This document shows positions 17,602 through 25,944 of a DNA stretch of 64,000 nt, piece after piece. A program made the translations under genes and the position numbers. The notes beneath the pieces were generated by a model, which was given only the letters and a program-made list of their open reading frames with translations, did no database searches and had not been told where the DNA came from. The DNA is from JAFECT01 sp963838235 (GTDB lineage Bacteria; Pseudomonadota; Alphaproteobacteria; Caulobacterales; Caulobacteraceae). Numbering within the stretch: the stretch's first letter is position 1; every line of letters starts with the position of its first letter. Location of the stretch: positions 310,001-374,000 of the forward strand of contig CAWIQJ010000001.1 of the NCBI GenBank assembly GCA_963838235.1. Reading direction: 5' to 3'.

Positions 17602-18606
17602 TCACCACGTCCCGATCTCTTCCGCCTCTTCGTGCGACAACGGTCTGTGGGCGCGCGCGTGGTCTTCCTCGGCCAGCAGGCGCACCGCTTCGAGCGCCGC
17701 CATACAGCCCATGCCGGCGGCGGTGACGGCCTGGCGGAAGACGTCGTCGGTGACGTCGCCGGCGGCGAACACGCCGGCGATGGCGGTCTGGGTGGTGCCG
17801 GGTTTCACGCGAAGATAGCCGCTCTCGTTGGTCTCCAGCTGGCTCGAGAACACTTCCGAGGACGGCGCGTGGCCGATGGCGACGAAGAAGCCGTCGACGG
17901 GAAGCTCCGACGTCTCGCCGGTCTTCAGGTTCTTCAGTTTCACTGCCTTCACGCCGGGCGGGTCCTGCACGCCGATCACTTCCTCGACGCCCGTGTTCCA
18001 GATCACCTGGATCTTCTCGTTGGCGAACAGGCGCTCCTGCAGGATCTTTTCCGAGCGCAGTTCGTCGCGGCGGTGGATCAGGGTCACGCGGTTGGCGAAT
18101 TTGGTGAGGAACAGCGCTTCTTCGACCGCGGTGTTGCCGCCGCCGACCACGGCGACCTCCTTGCCGCGGTAGAAGAAGCCGTCGCAGGTGGCGCAGGCCG
18201 ACACGCCATAGCCCTTGAACTTTTCTTCCGACTCCAGCCCCAGCCACTTGGCCTGGGCGCCGGTGGCGATGATCACGACCTCGGCCTCATAGACGTCGCC
18301 GGAATCGCACTCGAGCCGGAACGGCCGCTTCGACAGGTCGGCGGAGACCACCACGTCGGAGATGATTTCGGTCCCGCACGCCTCGGCCTGGGCCTTCATC
18401 TGGTCCATCAGCCAAGGCCCCTGGATCACGTCCGGAAAGCCCGGATAGTTCTCCACATCGGTGGTGATGGTCATCTGGCCGCCGACCTGCAGGCCGCAGA
18501 TCACCACGGGCTTCAGCATGGCGCGGGCGGCGTAGATGGCGGCGGTCCAACCGGCGGGGCCGGAGCCTACGATGACGACGCGGACGGGACGGGGTGCTTG
18601 CGACAT
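17602..18606 (-). CDS. trxB: Thioredoxin reductase
   Basis: TrxB is the FAD flavoprotein that reduces thioredoxin with NADPH. The 334-residue chain shows the FAD fold VIVGSGPAGWTAAIYAARA, the redox-active CATC in GVSACATCDGFFYRGK, the NADPH fold VAVVGGGNTAVEEALFL followed by the HRRDELR loop, and the C-terminal FAD contact GVFAAGDVTDDVFRQAVTAAG. Length and motif order match bacterial low-molecular-weight TrxB. It is convergent with the wall hydrolase (8 bp gap) and divergent from the glycine-zipper gene. Confidence 0.96.
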   Translation of the reverse strand: MSQAPRPVRVVIVGSGPAGWTAAIYAARAMLKPVVICGLQVGGQMTITTDVENYPGFPDVIQGPWLMDQMKAQAEACGTEIISDVVVSADLSKRPFRLECDSGDVYEAEVVIIATGAQAKWLGLESEEKFKGYGVSACATCDGFFYRGKEVAVVGGGNTAVEEALFLTKFANRVTLIHRRDELRSEKILQERLFANEKIQVIWNTGVEEVIGVQDPPGVKAVKLKNLKTGETSELPVDGFFVAIGHAPSSEVFSSQLETNESGYLRVKPGTTQTAIAGVFAAGDVTDDVFRQAVTAAGMGCMAALEAVRLLAEEDHARAHRPLSHEEAEEIGTW

Positions 18607-18654
18607 GGGGGCAATTTAGGGATGATTCCGGCGAAGCGCGACCGGAGAGGCGGC

Positions 18655-18828
18655 ATGGCCAGAAACCAATACATCGGGATGGGACTCGCCCTCGGCGCCG
18701 GCATGGGGGTAGCGCTGGGCGCGGCCTTCCATAACGTCGGGATCGGTTTGGCCATGGGGGCCGGTCTAGGCGTTGCCCTGGGCGCGGCCATGGCGGCCGG
18801 GAAGAAACCCGGCGGCGACGGGAAGTAA
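18655..18828 (+). CDS. Small glycine-zipper membrane protein
   Basis: A 57-residue protein consisting of two hydrophobic, glycine-patterned segments (GMGLALGAGMGVALGAAF and GIGLAMGAGLGVALGAAMA) joined by HNV and closed by a Lys/Gly tail. The GxxxG and GxGxxLG spacing marks a glycine zipper able to pack as a hairpin in a membrane. GGAGAGG stands just upstream of the ATG, supporting translation. It is divergent from trxB and ends at a composite repeat. No function is known. Confidence 0.7.
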   Translation: MARNQYIGMGLALGAGMGVALGAAFHNVGIGLAMGAGLGVALGAAMAAGKKPGGDGK

Positions 18829-18834
18829 GCAGAA

Positions 18835-19038
18835 CCTCTCCCGTGAGCGGCAGCGAACGGGGGAGGGGGACCGCGCCTAGCAGGCGCGGTGGAGGGGGCG
18901 GCTTCAGGCGCAACGACGCGTTTGCGGTGACCGCGAGACGCCGTCGGCTGAATTTGACGAGGTGCGGTGGCCGCCCCCTCCACCATGCGCGCTGCGCATG
19001 GTCCCCCTCCCCCGAACGCTGCCGCTTTTCGGGTGAGG
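18835..19038. repeat. Composite intergenic repeat, copy 7
   Basis: Left half CCTCTCCCGTGAGCGG, GGGGGAGGGGGACCGCGCC with a GCGCC/GGCGC hairpin, GTGGAGGGGGCGG; a unique centre of about 70 bp; right half CCGCCCCCTCCACCATGCGC, GCGCATGG and CCCCCTCCCCCGAACG ending in TTCGGGTGAGG. The right half is nearly identical to that of copy 4. Two convergent genes flank it, and the downstream gene's stop codon touches it. Confidence 0.75.
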
Positions 19039-19836
19039 TTAGATCCCCGCGTACCACTCGTAGCCGTTGTCTTCCCAATAGCCGCCGCCGCCCTGGCCGA
19101 GGTGGGCGAAGCTTTCCACCGCCTCGATGCGCATCAGGTATTTCGCCTGTTTATAACCGAGCTGGCGCTCGACCCGCAGGCGCAAGGGCGCGCCGTGCGG
19201 AACCGGCAGGGGCTGGCCGTTCATGGCGTAGGCCAGGATGGTCTGCGGATGCACCGCGTCGTCGAGGCCGAGGCTCTCGTAGTAATACTGGTCGACCTTG
19301 CCGTCGGCGGTCCTGTTCCAGGCGTCGGCGCAATGGAAGACGACGTACTTGGCGTCGGGCTTCAGTTTCGCCGCCGACAGCAGGCGCGCGAGCTGCACGC
19401 CGGTCCACTGGCCGATGCAGCTCCAGCCCTCGACGCAGTCGTGACGGGTGATCTGGGTGCGCGCGGGCAGGGCGCGCAGGTCGTCGAGCGAAAGCGACAG
19501 CGGATGTTCGACCAGGCCGTCGACCACGAGGCGCCAGTCCTTGAAGCCGTTCGCCGCGTGCGCGCGATACTCGGGCGTCGATTCATAGGCGTGCGGATTG
19601 TCGGGCGCGACGGCGCCGTTCGGCTTGAACCACTTGGAGATATCTTTCGGCGCGTACTCTTTCGCCATGGTGTGCGGCGCCCAGAACAGGCGCTGCAGCC
19701 GCCGGTTCAGGCCCTGCACGCTGCCCAGCACCTTGTTGACGCCGGGGTTCATGGCGATCTTGTCGCAGCCGGCGAGCACCAGCGCGCCCGCGCCCGCCAG
19801 CGCGCCGGTCAGGAAGCTTCGGCGTTCACGGCGCAT
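19039..19836 (-). CDS. Periplasmic molybdopterin oxidoreductase (sulfite oxidase family)
   Basis: A 265-residue enzyme with a twin-arginine leader (RRSFLTG inside MRRERRSFLTGALAG) and a lipobox-like LVLAGC, so the folded cofactor-loaded protein is exported by Tat. The oxidoreductase molybdopterin domain contains RHDCVEGWSCIGQWTGVQLA, where the Cys of DCVEGW is the expected Mo ligand, then VVFHCAD, HPQTILAYAMNGQPLP and GAPLRLRVE. The ATG at 19836 overlaps the cytochrome b gene by 11 nt. This pairing with a cytochrome b differs from MsrPQ, whose partner is a ferric-reductase-like protein. Substrate unknown. Confidence 0.85.
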   Translation of the reverse strand: MRRERRSFLTGALAGAGALVLAGCDKIAMNPGVNKVLGSVQGLNRRLQRLFWAPHTMAKEYAPKDISKWFKPNGAVAPDNPHAYESTPEYRAHAANGFKDWRLVVDGLVEHPLSLSLDDLRALPARTQITRHDCVEGWSCIGQWTGVQLARLLSAAKLKPDAKYVVFHCADAWNRTADGKVDQYYYESLGLDDAVHPQTILAYAMNGQPLPVPHGAPLRLRVERQLGYKQAKYLMRIEAVESFAHLGQGGGGYWEDNGYEWYAGI

Positions 19837-20671
19837 CGTCGTCGCCTTCGACTTCAATCGCGTACTTGCCGGTGATCATCGAGCGGATGTTGTTCCAGGT
19901 TCCCGAGGCGACCACCATGAACAGGTGCACGCCCAGAAACAGCACGATGGTCCAGGCGGCGATGAAGTGGATCGAGCGCGCGCTCTGCCGGCCGAAGAAG
20001 ATATCGGGCAGGTGGAAGGTGGCGTCGAGCTGCGGCGACAAGGTCAGGCCCGCGAGGATCAACAGGGGAAAGGCCACGAACACGACCGACAGATAGGCGA
20101 GCTTCTGCAGCACGTTGTAGTGACGCGCCTCCTCGCCCTTGGGGAATTTCAGTTGCGCGTGGGTGACGATCTCGTGCGGCAGCGACTTGATGTCGGCGCC
20201 GGTGACCGCGAGGTCGCGGCGAAAGTGCCGGTTCAACAGCCCGAAGATCAGATAGGCGAGGCCGTTCAGCACCAGCAGCCATGCAAAGAAAAAGTGCCAG
20301 CGCCGCCCGTCGGCCAGCGACTTGTATCCCGGCAGGGTCAGCCACTTCGGAAAGCCGCGCGCCTCGGGCTTGCCGTCGGCGCCCGCCGAGGCGCCCAGCA
20401 GGCCGGTGGTGGGCAGGCTCGCCTTGCCCAGGTTCAGATGGCCCGCGAGCTTGCCGCCGGGCTGAGGCGTCGCGGTCATGGCCAGCCACGGGTGGTCGAA
20501 GTCGGTCTTCTGGCCCCAGTAGAGCGCGGGGTGGGCGTTGAAGATGGCCAGGCCGCTGAACAGCATTAGCAGGAAGGCGATCACATTGATCCAATGGGTG
20601 ATGCGCGTCGCCAGGGCGTGGCGTTTCACCAGGACTTTGTGGGTCGGCTGCGGTTCAGCGGTGACGGCCAT
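19826..20671 (-). CDS. Cytochrome b561-type membrane subunit
   Basis: A 281-residue membrane protein of the cytochrome b/b6 (hydrogenase/formate-dehydrogenase-type) family. Histidines suited for heme b occur in RHALATRITHWINVIAFLL (segment 1), GRRWHFFFAWLLVLNGL and the C-terminal ARSIHFIAAWTIVLFLGVHL. It would carry electrons between quinones and the periplasmic molybdoenzyme encoded downstream, with which it overlaps. The ATG at 20671 is used; an upstream in-frame start adds only a few polar residues. The two genes form a two-gene operon. Confidence 0.82.
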   Translation of the reverse strand: MAVTAEPQPTHKVLVKRHALATRITHWINVIAFLLMLFSGLAIFNAHPALYWGQKTDFDHPWLAMTATPQPGGKLAGHLNLGKASLPTTGLLGASAGADGKPEARGFPKWLTLPGYKSLADGRRWHFFFAWLLVLNGLAYLIFGLLNRHFRRDLAVTGADIKSLPHEIVTHAQLKFPKGEEARHYNVLQKLAYLSVVFVAFPLLILAGLTLSPQLDATFHLPDIFFGRQSARSIHFIAAWTIVLFLGVHLFMVVASGTWNNIRSMITGKYAIEVEGDDDAP

Positions 20672-20713
20672 GGGTCGGGAAACTAGCACAGTCGGCGCGC
20701 CAGGCGAGCGCGG

Positions 20714-21802
20714 TCAGGCCCCGGCGGCGTCCCGGTCCCGCAGGCGGCGCAGGATGCGGGCGGCGGCGCGATCGGTTTCGTTCAGGGGCTCGTAGGCCCA
20801 GCGATAGAGCTGGCCGCCGAAGGGCCGGGCGACGTCGAGCTTTTCCAGCTCCTCGTGAAAGCGGCGGCGGCCGGCGTCGAAGCCGTCGATCTTCAGCACG
20901 AACACCGGCGCGCCGGTGACGGCGGCCTCGCCGGCGACGCCCATCAGGTCTTCGCTGACCAGAACATAGTCCGCGGCGGCCAGATAACCCACGCGCGGGT
21001 CCTCGCCCGACCCGTCCCACACCACCGACGGCAGCGATTTCAGGCGCGCGGTGAGGATGTCGCGCGCCGGCTCCGGCGTCTGAGGCGAAAAGGCGAGCAT
21101 GACCGATCCGCCCTCGGTCTCGACCGCAAGCGCGATCTCCGACGCGAGCTTGCGCGCGCGATCCTCCGACACGTCGAACCGCCGCGCGCCGCCGTCCACG
21201 AACACCGCGACGCGCGGACGCGGCAGCGACTCGAAGATCTCGAACGAACGGTCGTAGGCGTCCTTCAGCACGCGCGGCGTGACCCGGTGCGCGGCGCCGG
21301 TGATCTCGATGACGTTGCGGCCCCGGACACGATCGTGCCGCGGCGGGATCACCGCGTCGAACTGTTGGCTTGGCCGGCGCGGGTCCTGGGCCTGCACGAC
21401 GAAGGTTCGGCCCTCGGACCAGCGGCGCAGGCGCAGCGAAAAGGGCAGGGTGGCGCGGCCCGCGGCGATCCACAGGTCGGGCCAGGGCGGCTCGATCGGA
21501 TCGGCGTCTGCGGCGAGGCGCGTGCGCGGCTCGATCTGCATCCAGGTCGGCCGGCGGCCGTAGCCCCGGTCCTTCCAGCGCACGACCTTGGGTTCGATGC
21601 GGACGGGGACGAGGCGCCCCAAGGCTTCGGCGAGGCCCAGCACCTGATCCTGCACGCTCGGCCGCCCGTCGGACACGGCCCACACGGTCAGGGGCGCTGG
21701 CGCGGGGACCAGCGGCTGTTCCTTCGCGACCGGAACGAGGCCGCCGTCGGGCGCAGGCGCGAACCGCAGGCGGGTGCGTATGAAGACCGAGCTGTCGTCC
21801 AC
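20714..21802 (-). CDS. ELM1-like (DUF1022) family protein
   Basis: A 362-residue protein of the family named after plant mitochondrial fission factor ELM1, common in alphaproteobacteria next to envelope genes. Motifs are WAVSDGRPSVQDQVLGLAEAL at the start of the domain, WPDLWIAAGRATLPFSL, VVQAQDPRRP, FDAVIPPRHDRV, and a C-terminal glycosyltransferase-like part with VFVDGGARRFDVS and YVLVSEDLMGVAGEAAVTGAPVF. The fold suggests a GT-B-like enzyme but no substrate is known. The start is GTG at 21802. Confidence 0.85.
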   Translation of the reverse strand: MDDSSVFIRTRLRFAPAPDGGLVPVAKEQPLVPAPAPLTVWAVSDGRPSVQDQVLGLAEALGRLVPVRIEPKVVRWKDRGYGRRPTWMQIEPRTRLAADADPIEPPWPDLWIAAGRATLPFSLRLRRWSEGRTFVVQAQDPRRPSQQFDAVIPPRHDRVRGRNVIEITGAAHRVTPRVLKDAYDRSFEIFESLPRPRVAVFVDGGARRFDVSEDRARKLASEIALAVETEGGSVMLAFSPQTPEPARDILTARLKSLPSVVWDGSGEDPRVGYLAAADYVLVSEDLMGVAGEAAVTGAPVFVLKIDGFDAGRRRFHEELEKLDVARPFGGQLYRWAYEPLNETDRAAARILRRLRDRDAAGA

Positions 21803-21969
21803 GCGCGCAGTTGTGGGCCCAACCCGGGCGAGAAAATGGCGAACGGCGCCTTAAATCCCGCACCGCCGGCTTGGCCGTTGAAAGCTTTCCCGGCGTGCGC
21901 GAGCCGAGGTGACCGGATCGCCTTTAACGCGCGGTCCCGCTTGTGCTTTAGGAGGTCAGGCCGGGCGGC

Positions 21970-22443
21970 CTAGCGCCACTCAACCTTGAGGATCTCGTAG
22001 GACTTCACGCCGCCGGGGGTGTTCACCTCGACCACGTCGCCCACTTCCTTGCCCATCACCCCGCGCGACAGCGGCGAGGTCAGCGAGATGCGGCCCGAGC
22101 GCACGTCGGCCTCGTGCTCGCCCACGATCTGGTAGCGGGCCTCTTCCTCGGTGTCCTCGTCGACCACCGTGATGGTCGCGCCGAACTTCACCTGGCCGCC
22201 GGACAGCCGGCTCACGTCGATGACCTGGGCGCGCGAGATCTTATCCTCGATCTCGGCGATGCGGCCTTCGATCCAGCCCTGCCGCTCCTTGGCCGCATGG
22301 TATTCGGCGTTCTCCGAGAGATCGCCGTGCGAGCGCGCTTCCGAGATGGCCGAGATCACCGCCGGCCGCTCTATGGACTTGAGGCGCTTCAATTCTTCAT
22401 CGAGGGCGCGGTAACCCGCGCCCGTCATCGGCACTTTTTCCAT
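21970..22443 (-). CDS. greA: Transcription elongation factor GreA
   Basis: GreA enters the RNA polymerase secondary channel and stimulates cleavage of backtracked RNA. The 157-residue chain has the N-terminal coiled coil (YRALDEELKRLKSIERPAVI, HGDLSENAEYHAAKERQG) with the acidic tip Asp-Leu-Ser-Glu-Asn, and the FKBP-like C-terminal domain (YQIVGEHEAD, SPLSRGVMGKEVGDVVEV). The ATG at 22443 precedes the conserved EKVPMT. An intrinsic terminator stands 48 nt upstream on the same strand, which suggests attenuation in the leader. Confidence 0.96.
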   Translation of the reverse strand: MEKVPMTGAGYRALDEELKRLKSIERPAVISAISEARSHGDLSENAEYHAAKERQGWIEGRIAEIEDKISRAQVIDVSRLSGGQVKFGATITVVDEDTEEEARYQIVGEHEADVRSGRISLTSPLSRGVMGKEVGDVVEVNTPGGVKSYEILKVEWR

Positions 22444-22490
22444 GTGCGATTTGGCAGCCAGTCGCCCTGTGGACAGGAGGAATCGAGACG

Positions 22491-22519
22491 AAAAAACCGA
22501 CCGCGGGCGTGGCGGTCGG
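22491..22519 (-). terminator. Intrinsic terminator in the greA leader
   Basis: On the minus strand the order is CCGACCGC, a 7-nt loop, GCGGTCGG and T6. The 8-bp GC stem with U-tract is a textbook Rho-independent terminator. No minus-strand gene ends upstream of it (the neighbour is divergent), so it can act only on the greA leader transcript itself. Confidence 0.75.
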
Positions 22520-22598
22520 CGAACAAACATACGACCGCCCGGGCGGATGTTCAAGATGCCGCAGTGCGGCAAACCCCGGCCGGGTCCGTCGATGTAAA

Positions 22599-22643
22599 AT
22601 GTTAAATTCCTGAAAGATCAGAAGTCTTTACGTTATTTAACAT
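22599..22643. promoter_or_regulatory. AT-rich inverted repeat between greA and the M23 gene
   Basis: Perfect 9-bp arms, ATGTTAAAT (22599-22607) and ATTTAACAT (22635-22643), are 27 bp apart in an AT-rich stretch of the divergent intergenic region, 50-94 bp before the M23 start. It could be an operator or a pair of half-sites. No family is assigned. Confidence 0.45.
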
Positions 22644-22692
22644 GCCTTCCCGGCTCCCAGCGCTTAGCTTTGCCGTGACTGAGGATGTCCCC

Positions 22693-23878
22693 ATGAAAAT
22701 CATCGTTACGGCGGCTTTGGCGACCGCAATCCTGGCCGCTCCGGCCCTGGCGCAGGCCCAGGACGCCCGGGCCCCGCAGGCGGGGAGCCTCGAGGTCCGC
22801 TTCTGCCCTTCCGGCCAGGTCCGGACCTATCCGCTCGAATCGCGGCGCGACATCCAGAGTCTGCTGCTGCAGAACACCGTGGTGGTGAACCGCGGGACCG
22901 CGCCGGTCGAGGTTGGCCAGGTGGACGTCGCCCTGATGGCCAGGGGCGTGGCCGTGGACGAGAAGCACATCGCTGGCGACGACCTGAAGGCGTTCGCGGC
23001 CAACGGCGCGAAGATCCAGGCCGGCGGCATGCTGGCGGCGGTCGGCTTCCAATTCTGCGGCGACCGCGTGATCGGAAAGGACATGAAGCTGGCGGGTCCG
23101 GTGTTGCAGCCGGGCGAGGCCATGCTGCTCACCTACCAAGCCTTCGCCTTCCGCACGGCGCGCGACGCGGTGCGGGTGACGGTGCGCGATGCGTCCGGGG
23201 CGGTGCGCGGCCAGGGATCGATCCCGATCAACGAAAATATGTCGAAGACCGGCTTCATCTGGCCATTGAAAGGCGCGCTGGTTCGCGGGCGAGGGCCCGA
23301 CCATGTACACCGGCCACCGCTGGGGCGTGCCGGAAGAGTTCGCCTTCGACATCGCCAAACTCGGCGACGGAGACCTCAGCTATCGCGGCGACGGCCAGAC
23401 GTTCGAGGACTATTACGCCTATGGCGCCGACGTGCTGGCCGCGGCGGACGGCGTGGTGGTCGCAGCGGTCAACGACGTTGCCGAAGACACGGTGGTGCTG
23501 AAGCGCCCCGGCGAAACCGACGAAGCCTATGACGAGCGCGTGCGCGACTATCAGGGCGGGCTGCTCATGAAGGGCGAGGCCGCGATCGCCGGCGACTATG
23601 TGATGATCGATCACGGCAACGGCGAGTATTCACTCTACGCGCACCTGCAGCCCGGCGGCATGCGTGTAAAGCCGGGCGACATCGTGAAAGCGGGCCAGCC
23701 GATTGGCAAGCTGGGCTCTTCCGGCAATTCGACCGAGCCGCACCTGCACTTCCAGGTGTGCGACGCGCCAAAGCCGCTGTCGTGCGCGGGCATCCCGATC
23801 CGCTTCACCAACATCCGCCTGCCCTGGGCCGACTACGCCCGCCCGCCCCAGAGCGGCGACATCGTCGTCACCCAGTAA
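22693..23878 (+). CDS. Secreted M23-family peptidase-like protein (one frameshift)
   Basis: A signal peptide (MKIIVTAALATAILAAPALA) is followed by a beta-rich N-terminal domain and a LytM-like domain with DVLAAADGVVVAAVNDVAED, GDYVMIDHGNGEYSLYAHLQ, KPGDIVKAGQPIGKLGSSGN and TEPHLHFQV. HLH provides two zinc ligands and YAHLQPG the active-site His. The usual first HxxxD motif is not recognisable before the domain (YAYGAD instead); in this subgroup a His/Asp pair further upstream (GHR, FAFD) may replace it. A one-base shift near 23290 separates the two halves; both are conserved, so it is likely an error. The protein probably trims periplasmic peptidoglycan. Confidence 0.8.
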
Positions 23879-23954
23879 TCAGGCCGCCCCGACCCCCAGG
23901 TTGCGGCTTGACGGACTGCGCCCGGGGTCGCTTCATGCGGCTCGGGGGTGCGTC

Positions 23955-25922
23955 ATGTTCCAGCGTTTCATCATCGCGGCCGCAACCGCGGGCCTGGTTT
24001 TCGGTGCGGGCGTGGCGAACGCGACGCCGCCACCGATCGAAGTCTATGGGCAACTGCCGCACGGCGAGGCCTTCACGCTTTCGCCGTCCGGCAAGCGCGT
24101 CGCCTTCGTGGCGACGCTGAAGGACGGCCGCGCGGTGCTCGTGATGGAGGACGGCAAGGCGATCGGCGTCGTGAAGCTGCAGGAAAAGTCCGCCAAGGGC
24201 GAGATCATCGACGCCAAGATACAAGGCATCGAGTGGGCCGATGACGACCATGTGCTGGTCACCACCAGCAAGACCTACAATCTCGGCATGGACTACGGGT
24301 TCAAACACGAGATTAGCGAAGTGCTCTCGCTCAATCTGAAAACCCAGCAGCATTTCTACATCTTCGAAAAGGCTCAACACCTGATGTATGGCGTGTTCGG
24401 TTCGTTCGGTTTTGCCGCCAAGGACGGTCACGCCTACGGATTGTTCGAAGGGCAGCCGCTCGACGACTATGGGGGCATCGCCGCGGGCGGCGGAGAAGTC
24501 TACCAGGTGGATCTCGACGACGGTCAACTGCATCGCGTCGCTTACAACGACGGCGATCATCCGCGTTACTGGCTGTTCGGATCCGACGGCGCCGTCCTCG
24601 CCAACTCCGAATACGACAATCGGACGGGGGACTGGCGCCTTTACGGCGGCGCCCACCACGACGTCGCGCTGGCGCAGACAACGAACAAATTCGGGTCCGA
24701 CACGATCCTTGGCCACGGGCGCACGCGCGACACTGTGCTGTTTATGGTCCACGACGCCAAAGGCGGCGGCGGCGAATTCTTCGAGGCGCCGCTGGCCGGC
24801 GGCAAGCCTTCACGGCTGTTCGAAGGTCTCGAACAGGCCGCGCCGCTGTTCGACCGGAAGGACAACCTGCTTATCGGCGCCGCCACCGGCGGCGGCCATC
24901 CGGACGCGGTCTTCTTCGATTCGCACCGGGAAGCCGTGTGGAAGGGCGTCAAGAAGGCCTTCCCAGGCCTCGATGTCACGCTGCTTTCGTATGGCCGCGA
25001 TTTCAACGACCTGTTCGTCTACACCGACGGCGATGACGATTCGGGGACCGTTTGGAAGGTCGACATCCGCACCGGCAAGGCCGACATCTTCGGCTCTGCC
25101 TATCCCGAGGTGAAGGCGGCGGACGTCGGTCCGCGGAGGTATGTCACCTACAAGGCGGCGGACGGCCTCGAGATCAAGGGCGTGCTCACCTTGCCACCGG
25201 GGCGCGAGGCGAAAAACCTGCCCGTGGTGGTGTTCCCCCATGGCGGACCGCGCGGCAACGACACCATCGCCTTCGACTGGTGGGCAGAGGCGTTCGCTTC
25301 GCGCGGCTATGCCGTGTTCCAGCCAAACTTCCGCGGATCGACGGGTTATGGCGCCGCCTTCGTGGAGGCGGGTTACGGCGAGTGGGGCCGCAAGATGCAG
25401 ACAGACGTGTCCGACGGGCTGGCCCGGCTCGCCGCACAGGGCGTGGTCGATCCCAAGCGCGCTTGCATTATGGGCGCCAGCTACGGCGGCTACGTCGCCT
25501 TGGCGGGCGTGACGGTCCAGCGCGGCCTCTATCGTTGCGCCGTCTCCGTGGCGGGCATCGCCGATCTGCGCGGGATGCTGAGCAACGAGGCTCAGAGCAA
25601 CGAAGCCCAAAGTCCGGAAGTGCGCTACTGGAAGACCGCCATGGGCGCCAAGACCGTGACCGACAGCGTCTTGAAGGACGTCTCGCCCTTCGATCTCGCC
25701 GACCGCGCCGACGCGCCGATCCTGCTGATCCACGGCAAGGACGACACTACGGTCCCGATCGAACAGAGCCGTGCGATGGAGCGTGCGCTGAAGTCGGCCG
25801 GCAAATCCGTGGAGTTCGTCGAACTCGACGGCGAGGACCACTATCTCTCGCGGGAGGCGACTCGTGTCGCCATGTTGAAGGCGGCGGTGGCCTTCGTGGA
25901 GAAGTATAACCCTCCGAACTGA
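23955..25922 (+). CDS. S9 family prolyl oligopeptidase-type peptidase
   Basis: A 655-residue secreted serine peptidase. An N-terminal signal peptide (MFQRFIIAAATAGLVFGAG) precedes a beta-propeller-like region (about 25-390) and an alpha/beta-hydrolase domain. The catalytic triad is visible as Ser in IMGASYGGYVAL, Asp in ILLIHGKDDTTVP and His in ELDGEDHYL. VVVFPHGGPRGND forms the oxyanion region. A short direct repeat, NEAQSNEAQSPE, occurs after LRGML. The ATG at 23955 is used. It is followed by an EamA transporter 22 nt downstream, a possible operon. A second S9 gene of different sequence lies at 33760. Confidence 0.9.
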   Translation: MFQRFIIAAATAGLVFGAGVANATPPPIEVYGQLPHGEAFTLSPSGKRVAFVATLKDGRAVLVMEDGKAIGVVKLQEKSAKGEIIDAKIQGIEWADDDHVLVTTSKTYNLGMDYGFKHEISEVLSLNLKTQQHFYIFEKAQHLMYGVFGSFGFAAKDGHAYGLFEGQPLDDYGGIAAGGGEVYQVDLDDGQLHRVAYNDGDHPRYWLFGSDGAVLANSEYDNRTGDWRLYGGAHHDVALAQTTNKFGSDTILGHGRTRDTVLFMVHDAKGGGGEFFEAPLAGGKPSRLFEGLEQAAPLFDRKDNLLIGAATGGGHPDAVFFDSHREAVWKGVKKAFPGLDVTLLSYGRDFNDLFVYTDGDDDSGTVWKVDIRTGKADIFGSAYPEVKAADVGPRRYVTYKAADGLEIKGVLTLPPGREAKNLPVVVFPHGGPRGNDTIAFDWWAEAFASRGYAVFQPNFRGSTGYGAAFVEAGYGEWGRKMQTDVSDGLARLAAQGVVDPKRACIMGASYGGYVALAGVTVQRGLYRCAVSVAGIADLRGMLSNEAQSNEAQSPEVRYWKTAMGAKTVTDSVLKDVSPFDLADRADAPILLIHGKDDTTVPIEQSRAMERALKSAGKSVEFVELDGEDHYLSREATRVAMLKAAVAFVEKYNPPN

Positions 25923-25944
25923 TTCCCTGCGGAGACGCCCTCGC

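Noticed and set aside
19039..20671. MsrP-MsrQ methionine sulfoxide reductase pair
   Set aside because: The membrane partner is of the cytochrome b561 type and not the ferric-reductase-like MsrQ, so the MsrPQ name is not supported.
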